From positions 1,888,561 through 1,952,560 of the forward strand of contig NC_065916.1 of assembly GCF_905147045.1 (NCBI RefSeq): DNA of 64,000 nucleotides. Direction: 5' to 3'. Each line of letters starts with the position of its first letter. Positions within the stretch are counted from its first letter, which is position 1. Positions 58,505-64,000 of this stretch are shown piece by piece. A model generated the notes under the pieces. That model searched no databases. It was given only the letters and a program-made list of their open reading frames with translations, and was not told the origin of the DNA. Origin of the DNA: Nymphalis io. Taxonomy: Eukaryota; Arthropoda; Insecta; Lepidoptera; Nymphalidae. Both the position numbers and the translations under genes were made by a program.

Positions 58505-58712
58505 CAGGGGCGTAGCTAGGCGTATGAAGGCCCCCCGTGCGGTGAGGCGTTGTATTAATGTCATACAAATATATAAGCGCAAAATATAACGAGTCACTAC
58601 AATTCAAATTGCCAACAATACATAACTAGGTCACATAAATTTGTTTTGTTTTTTAATATCTTTGCCCCGGGGTCCCCTTCGATTAAGGGGCCCTATGACA
58701 GCTACGCCACAG
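58505..58712. mobile_element. MITE-like element with imperfect terminal inverted repeats
   Basis: caggggcgtagct at the left end and agctacgccacag at the right end form a 13-bp imperfect inverted repeat 208 bp apart. The GC-rich interior (gaaggccccccgtgcggtga; aaggggccctat) lacks coding. The CAGGGG start recalls hAT-type non-autonomous elements. No clear target duplication. Confidence 0.55.
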
Positions 58713-58900
58713 TTCACGATGCTTAAATATTAGCACAGAAACGGGAATCGAAGGTTATAGCTTTCCTGAACTCTCGTAACGTGTTTCATATTAATAGGCC
58801 GTTGTATATAAACGATTGAACTCATAAGGAAAAACATGTTAAGTATATAGAAACAGGATTAGCGTTGATTCGATGCATGGGTGGGTAGGTTACAAATTTA

Positions 58901-58901
58901 T

Positions 58902-59000
<99 letters not shown>
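58901..59000. repeat. (TA)n microsatellite
   Basis: About 100 bases of TA with a few interruptions (tac, tgt). ORFs of Tyr/Ile repeats on the minus strand are artefacts of it. Confidence 0.95.
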
Positions 59001-59440
59001 ATAAAAACAATTAGGAATGTACAAAATATATATATAGTACCCGTCAATAAATATAGCAAATCGACCATTGAAAAGAGACATTCGTCTAATTTCGTTTTCG
59101 TAGAGCGTTGTCTCTGTCGCACACTACCTATGTGATGTTTCGCAGTCGTTGCTCAACAGCGGTAGAGTGCGGTCGCGTCCAATTAAAAAAATATTAATAT
59201 AGAGTTGTAAAACCCTCCAACTTTTAATAATTCGAAGTTGTACGATGGCATTTTTAGTGTATTGTTCACAAATCGCATCACGGATAACGACAAATTTGTT
59301 GAAAGATCCCCCCCCCCCAATTCAAACAGCATTTCATTCAGACACGAAATTCCAGTTTACTAACGATGTTTATTAACGGGGATTATATATTAATAACCAA
59401 AAAAAAAAAAACGTAAAGCAACAGTCTCACCCTTTAAAAT

Positions 59441-59560
59441 ATCCACCACGCTGCTCCAATACGGGTTGGTGGATAAAAGTGATGGATGAAAACGCACACT
59501 TGTGCACTATAATATGCCCTGCGAAAATGGCTCTCACGAAATCGGTCATGAGGACATTAT
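59441..59560. mobile_element. Chimera of two SINE fragments
   Basis: 59441-59475 is a minus-strand Metulj piece (ccaccacgctgctccaatac). 59493-59560 is a plus-strand 3' piece of the SINE at 63603 (cgcacacttgtgcactataa, then aatcggtcatgaggacatta). Confidence 0.65.
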
Positions 59561-61080
59561 CTAACCCGAATATTATCAGACATAGTGCATCATAGCGGTC
59601 TATAAAAAAAATATCTAATAAATATTACCAAATATATATATTATGATATTTACTTTAAACAATGCGAGTCTCTATATACTTAACCGGTTTTAATATCCAC
59701 ATTAATATAAAGAAAAATCAAAAATACAAAAAGTTAGTAAATTTTAAAACAAATTTGTACCCTTAAAGGAGTCATATTAAACGTATATACTTTGTAAAGC
59801 TTTTTTTTAAATTCAGTGGAAATTCCATTATGTTTTTTTTCAATATGATAAAATTTGTCATTTTCAAAGAAATGGCCGATTGAAGTATAATCGTTCAAGC
59901 TTATATGAAATAATTTTATGTATATTACTGTATATAATGTTGGTCAAAAGCTTCCTATAGTCTGATGGTACCACCTTACACAGACATCGATGGGAAAACA
60001 CTTAAAACATCTGAACCGAATTTGTGATAGGCACGCATATTTTAATGAGAGAGATAGAAAATACCTGTCAAAGTTTGAAAATACCGTAGCTAGAAAGAGA
60101 CGAACATCTTTATCTAAGGAGAGACTTTTGGCTGTATATAAATATATCTCAATGCAATGTTAATATACTATATATAGATAAAAAAAATTAAGAAAACACT
60201 ATAATGAAAATATACTCTCAAATCCTGTATTAGGATATTCTAATACACCAATAGATGGCGCTGATCGAATATTTCAAATTCTGAATCACGCTGGCAAGAT
60301 CTTTGGTACCGATTATATACACTTTATAATATATATATGTTAAACAAACTTTAATAAGTAAAATTACATAATCTCCTCCGATTATAATATAATGGGGGGG
60401 GATTTATAATATATAAAATCAAGATATAAATATCGTTTTAAAAACGATTTCTTTGTTCATACTGACAGTTGTATAAATTATACAGGATGCTTGGAATTGA
60501 TTAAATATTATCTGTAACAAAAAATGATCTTTGTCGAGTTTCAAACTTCTATCTCCCGTTTTGATATATTAATGAATCGATTGATTAAAAATAACTACAT
60601 CGCATCCAATGACATGAGGAGTAAAGCTAAGCATTGTGACTTTGAATGGACGTGACGTCTTTGATCTTAATAAGCGGTGGTATTCATTGTGGAGTCGAGA
60701 AAAAAAAACTTTAGTAAAATCAAAGTGTATATAAGTAGCTAAGTGTAACAGTGTCGTGTTATATATAGAGATATATTAATCGAGAACTGTTCGTGGTGTA
60801 CAATACAGCGGAGCTGTAGCGAATCGCGTGGAATATGTAAATCTATGGTTTGTTTATGTTCGCTCCTTTTGTCATTGGAATGTACAATACATGAAATAAT
60901 ATATAACTGGACGAACATATATGCAATTTTGTTCAACGACAATCGTGATATCTTACAATTGAGCCAATAATATATAATAATTGCGTGACAGAGACGTAAC
61001 GATCTTTCACTTAACACAATTAAAATAATAAGGAAACAATATGTCTAAATCGTGTTACGCGTATCTCCCTATCGACCGTG
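59561..61080. other. AT-rich 3' flank of the Psq gene
   Basis: Follows the Psq stop codon on the minus strand, so the start of it should be 3' UTR. A diverged repeat shared with NDUFB9 intron 1 occupies 60775-60880. No exon recognised. Confidence 0.4.
60775..60880 (+). repeat. Dispersed repeat shared with NDUFB9 intron 1
   Basis: attaatcgagaactgt to ttttgtcattgg, including gaatcgcgtggaatatgtaa, matches 51861-51963 at most positions. Confidence 0.6.
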
Positions 61081-63402
61081 TCACGAGTCCGCCTTGCCGT
61101 GCCTCGCTGCCACTATGGTGAGGTCCGGTCTCGTGCGCATCAGCTGCGAGGGGGACGGTGAGGGCACCGGCGAGGGGGACGACGAGGGGGGAGGCGCGGG
61201 CGACGGGGAGGGGGGCGCCTCCGACCCGCGTAGGGACTCCAGGCTAGCTACTCGAATTGAGGGCCATTTGCCGCCTGAAAAAAATACATTACATGTATTT
61301 ATACACAGTAGAGCTCGCACCATCTTTACTTTAAATGAACCAGGACGCAAAAGTGATAATTTTATAACATTGCGAGGGCCTCAGCTGTACCTTAAGAGTC
61401 GAGAAGTTATTTTCCCAGCTGTGGGACATGAAAAGACTTTTACTTACATACTTATTGTTTAGTAACGATAATGTAAAATCTATTATATAGCGTTCGATAC
61501 TATGTTTATTAACTTAGACTGTTAGTAATCTGTGGGGTTACTTAATTGAGTTTAAGTTAATTTTATTTGTGTTAGCATATTGTTTTAATAGTGTGATTGA
61601 TTAAAGAAGCCGAGATGGCCTGGTGGTAGAACGCGTGAATCTTAACCGATGATCGTCGGTTCAAATTTTCATGTACTTAATTTGTGATTATAATTCATCT
61701 CGTGCTTGACGGCGAAGGAAAACATCGTGAGGAAACCTGCATGTGTCTAATTTCATTAAAATTATGTCACATGTGTATTCTACCAAACCGCATTGGAGCA
61801 GCGTGGTCGAATAAGCTCTAAACCTTCTACTCAAAAAGGGAGAGGAGGCCTTAGCCCAGCAGTGGGACATTAACAGGCTGTTACTGTACTGTACTGTAGT
61901 GTGATTGTGCCCTAACGTTCTACTAGCTATGGGTCTGTCAAATGCGCAAAGCTACCTTGCTACTCAGCTTTATGTTGAGAGACAAAGAGTTTGTGCTCAC
62001 TGATGTGGACCAAGTTTACATAAAACTCATAGATGATAACTCACTGCACGCTGGCTGACTGTGTTTGTCCTGAGTGGTGATGATGGTCGCCGGTATCGGG
62101 TCATCATCGGCCAGGCTGCCTACCATCACTTTCTTGCCTGGCACCTGTTATTCGATATTAACTCATATAATAATCGGTTCAATATAATCATCTGATTACG
62201 ATGACGTCACACACACACATACATACATATACATATTTTTTTTTTACAAAAACTGTCGAAGAAGCAAAGGTTATCCTGTGTTTATGTTTGTATCTGAGGG
62301 TTCACCTTATCTGGTTTCCGCGGCTTGACGGCGGTCGTGTAGGTGCGCGCGCGCAGCTTCAGCGACGGATCCACTTCAATGGGGACGGGTTCGAAATCTG
62401 ATGAAGAAAATTACGTCATCTCAACATGAATATGACATTGATGTGTGTGTGGTGTTAAAGATAAATTGGTAACTAAATTACTAATGACACATTGATATAG
62501 AAATGAGCTTTATGGCAAGGCGCTAAGGTCGCAATTTCCCTGTAGAATGATCTGATATCGAACTGAGCTCTATGCGAAGGCGCTAAGGTCGCTATTCCCC
62601 TATAGAATTCATTTATATAGAAATGAGCTCTATCCCAAGGCGCTAAGGTCGCTATTCCCCTGTAGAATGCACTGATATAGAAGTGAGCTCTATGGAAGGC
62701 GCTAACCCTTGTCGGAGACGTCGGCGACGTAGGCAGCGAGGTTGGCGGGGTTGACGCCGAGCGCCAGCGCGGCCGCCTCGATGCCGAGGTCGCCGCGCTG
62801 CAGGCGGTCCAGGATCTCCGACGGGCCCTTCGCTTGCCAGAAGTCGCGGGCGGTCCTACGAGGAAACAGTATTGGTTTTAACTGGCTGTGCCCGCGGTTT
62901 CACCCGCGTACGACTTAAATAAGCGGATCTAGATAGGGCAACATACGATTGGCCATGAGAAAAACGTTTCCTTAAATCTATTCCGACACACTTGAATGTC
63001 TTTCCCCGTGCCTTATTGTGACTGCAAACAATATACATATATAACAAAATACCAACAATACCATCGTTAACTCGTAACGGCCTGGGGTTGAACCCGTCTC
63101 TGGTTAAGATTCCCGTGACACCTCCGAAAAAAAAAGTAGGTACCGCTGGTTTTAAGGTATTCCAATGCACTGGAAGTTCTAGGCATCGGAAAACGCGTAA
63201 ATGCGTTTTGCCAGCGAAATAAAAAAAGGACCTCACGTCCTTATAAATATACAATCTAGGGCATTATAATTTCTCACCGATAAGGCCTGTTAATGCATCC
63301 GTAAACATCACGATATCTGCCGTACAGTGTCCCGTAGCTGACGCCTAATATTTCCGCAGCTTGCTTCATCTCTAACTCCTTGAGACGCACAGCTTCCATC
63401 AC
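61081..63402 (-). CDS. Pipsqueak-type HTH transcription factor, last five coding exons
   Basis: Minus-strand exons 63278-63402, 62707-62855, 62306-62397, 62045-62144 and 61081-61274 join in one frame, with stop TGA at 61081-61083, giving 219 visible residues. All introns are GT-AG with consistent phases (2, 1, 0, 1). The first exon encodes a Psq-like HTH: AVRLKELEMKQAAEILGVS and TLYGRYRDVYG. The second reads GPSEILDRLQRGDLGIEAAA, then LGVNPANLAAYV, possibly a second Psq-like repeat. Then come a basic LRARTYTTAVKPRKPDK, an acidic SLADDDPIPATII and a Pro/Ser-rich tail. Psq domains bind DNA, often in BTB-Psq regulators (bric-a-brac, ribbon, jim lovell, pipsqueak); which member this is I cannot say. 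The 5' part lies beyond 64000. Introns carry a SINE, a minisatellite and a Helitron relic. Confidence 0.82.
61589..61907 (+). mobile_element. Metulj-type SINE in the last Psq intron
   Basis: Body about 61600-61896: gccgagatggcctggtggta, a shortened head (the B box is followed directly by ttttcatgtacttaa), gcattggagcagcgtggtcg and a (tgtac)n tail. Flanked by 11-bp tagtgtgattg duplications (61589-61599, 61897-61907). Antisense to the Psq gene. Confidence 0.9.
62488..62707. repeat. 60-bp minisatellite, about 3.6 units
   Basis: Units of exactly 60 bases with core gaaatgagctctat, aaggcgctaaggtcgctat and ccctgtagaat repeat at 62510, 62570, 62630 and partially 62690. The last partial unit runs to the Psq exon edge: its ggcgctaac is the reverse complement of the donor gttagcgcc. 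Confidence 0.88.
62880..63110 (-). pseudogene. Helitron Pif1-like helicase relic
   Basis: The minus-strand frame contains NKARGKTFKCVGIDLRKRFS and HGQSYVALSR (about 62925-63020), matching the final helicase motifs (NKAQGQT and YVALSR types) of Helitron/Pif1 helicases. Flanked by ctgtgcccgcggtttcaccc, a common lepidopteran repeat end. Lies in a Psq intron in the same orientation as the gene. Confidence 0.7.
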
Positions 63403-63463
63403 CTGGAATGATACGAATTGTTGTTATTTTTTTTAAATAGGACACCTGGTTGTATGTGGTCAC

Positions 63464-63560
63464 CATCACCCATAGACATTGGCGCTGTAAGAAATATTAA
63501 TCTTTCCTACATCACCAATGCGCCACCAACCTTGATTGAACCAAACTAAGATGTTATGTC
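63464..63560 (-). repeat. Dispersed lepidopteran repeat fragment (minus)
   Basis: Reverse complement of part of the 55480-55725 element (aaggttggtggcgcattg, tgtaggaaagattaatattt, atgggtgatggtgacc). Confidence 0.7.
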
Positions 63561-63602
63561 TTATATATCGTCATTTTACAATTATATATATATTTGACTG
63601 CC

Positions 63603-63985
63603 TCGTTGGTTTAGTTGCTAGATAAAAGGCCTATGACCCGGAGATCCTGGGTTCAATTCCCAGGTGGGACAATAAAAAGTTATTGGGTTTTTCTGGAAGA
63701 AAACTCTCAGTAACAGCTCGGGTCTTGAAGCTGGAAGTGTGTACATTCCCGAAACTCGGAAAGCACGTAAAACCGTTGCTCCTGCGCCTGAACTATTTTT
63801 GGTTGTGTCGGATTGCTGTCCCATCGGATTATGAGAGTTAGGGAACAGAGAGTGCACCTGTGTTTGCGCACACACTTGTGCACTATAATATCACCTGCGC
63901 AGTTGACTAATCTCTCTTGAGATTGGCCGCCGTGGCCGAAATCGGTCTGGAGGACATTATTATTCAATCAATCAATCAACAGCCA
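63603..63985 (+). mobile_element. tRNA-derived SINE with complete head
   Basis: gcctcgttggtttagttgct (A box) and ctgggttcaattcccaggt (B box, about 63648-63666) form a tRNA-like head. Then come ataaaaagttattgggtttt, a body with gtgcacctgtgtttgcgcac and aatcggtctggaggacatta (to about 63958), and a (caat)n tail. The anticodon arm does not fold convincingly, so this is not a functional tRNA gene. Fragments of the family occur at 59493. Confidence 0.8.
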
Positions 63986-64000
63986 ATCGTTGTCCACTGC

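Noticed and set aside
58822..59122. Tyr/Ile-repeat ORFs on the minus strand
   Set aside because: They are translations of the (TA)n microsatellite.
61052..61462. Plus-strand Gly/Asp-rich ORF
   Set aside because: Antisense of the Pro/Ser-rich last Psq exon, which has proper splice support on the minus strand.
62488..62707. 60-bp periodic repeats as a CRISPR-like array
   Set aside because: Whole units repeat without unique spacers, inside an intron of an animal gene; an ordinary minisatellite.
63603..63676. Possible functional tRNA gene
   Set aside because: A and B boxes are present, but no proper anticodon arm forms and the sequence runs into a SINE body; it is a SINE head.

Overview
The window is eukaryotic, AT-rich, intron-containing DNA that looks lepidopteran, most likely from a nymphalid butterfly. 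The main evidence is several copies of a Metulj-type SINE, a family I know from Heliconius and relatives, plus other tRNA-derived lepidopteran SINEs, LINE 3' ends and BEL/Pao, R1, RTE, hAT, pogo/Tigger and Helitron remnants. Nothing bacterial, viral or organellar is present.

Positions 1 to about 45,000 are a nested patchwork of broken transposable elements that has been duplicated in tandem. The same modules recur in the same order with roughly 9 kb spacing. They are: a gag sliver plus jockey-like RT fragment (10336, 19276, 27981), an RTE-like RT, a LINE tail, a hAT transposase end (13071, 22150, 31785), a conserved 90-residue ORF of unknown origin (14369, 23410, 32928), a GC-rich composite element here called Q, and then either an antisense BEL/Pao fragment (1, 15476, 34016) or an LTR-like piece followed by an ORF1/RTE-RT chimera (7329, 25010). 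The copies differ by about 1 to 4 percent by eye, with one stretch of more than 800 bp virtually identical. The third antisense-BEL copy was later hit by a Metulj SINE (36986-37296) and by a structurally complete but mutated BEL/Pao element (37346-43867). The sister copies preserve the empty sites for both insertions. An R1-clade tail, an LTR remnant and a second Tigger-like transposase close the repeat-rich half at about 48,000.

The right third holds two host genes that no single long ORF reveals. NDUFB9 (complex I subunit B22) is on the plus strand in three exons, 51500-51594, 52002-52147 and 52711-52889, encoding 139 aa. A pipsqueak-type helix-turn-helix transcription factor gene is on the minus strand. 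Its last five coding exons lie between 63402 and 61081, all splice phases agree, and the upstream part lies beyond the window. Its introns carry a Metulj SINE, a Helitron helicase relic and a 60-bp minisatellite touching a splice donor. The AT-rich DNA at 56,200-61,080 lies downstream of its stop and may include a long 3' UTR.

No operons apply. The left part is mainly a record of transposition, tandem duplication and template switching, and it is a reasonable piRNA-cluster candidate. The most notable items are the tandem composite array with its internal empty-site chronology, and the multi-exon Psq gene.
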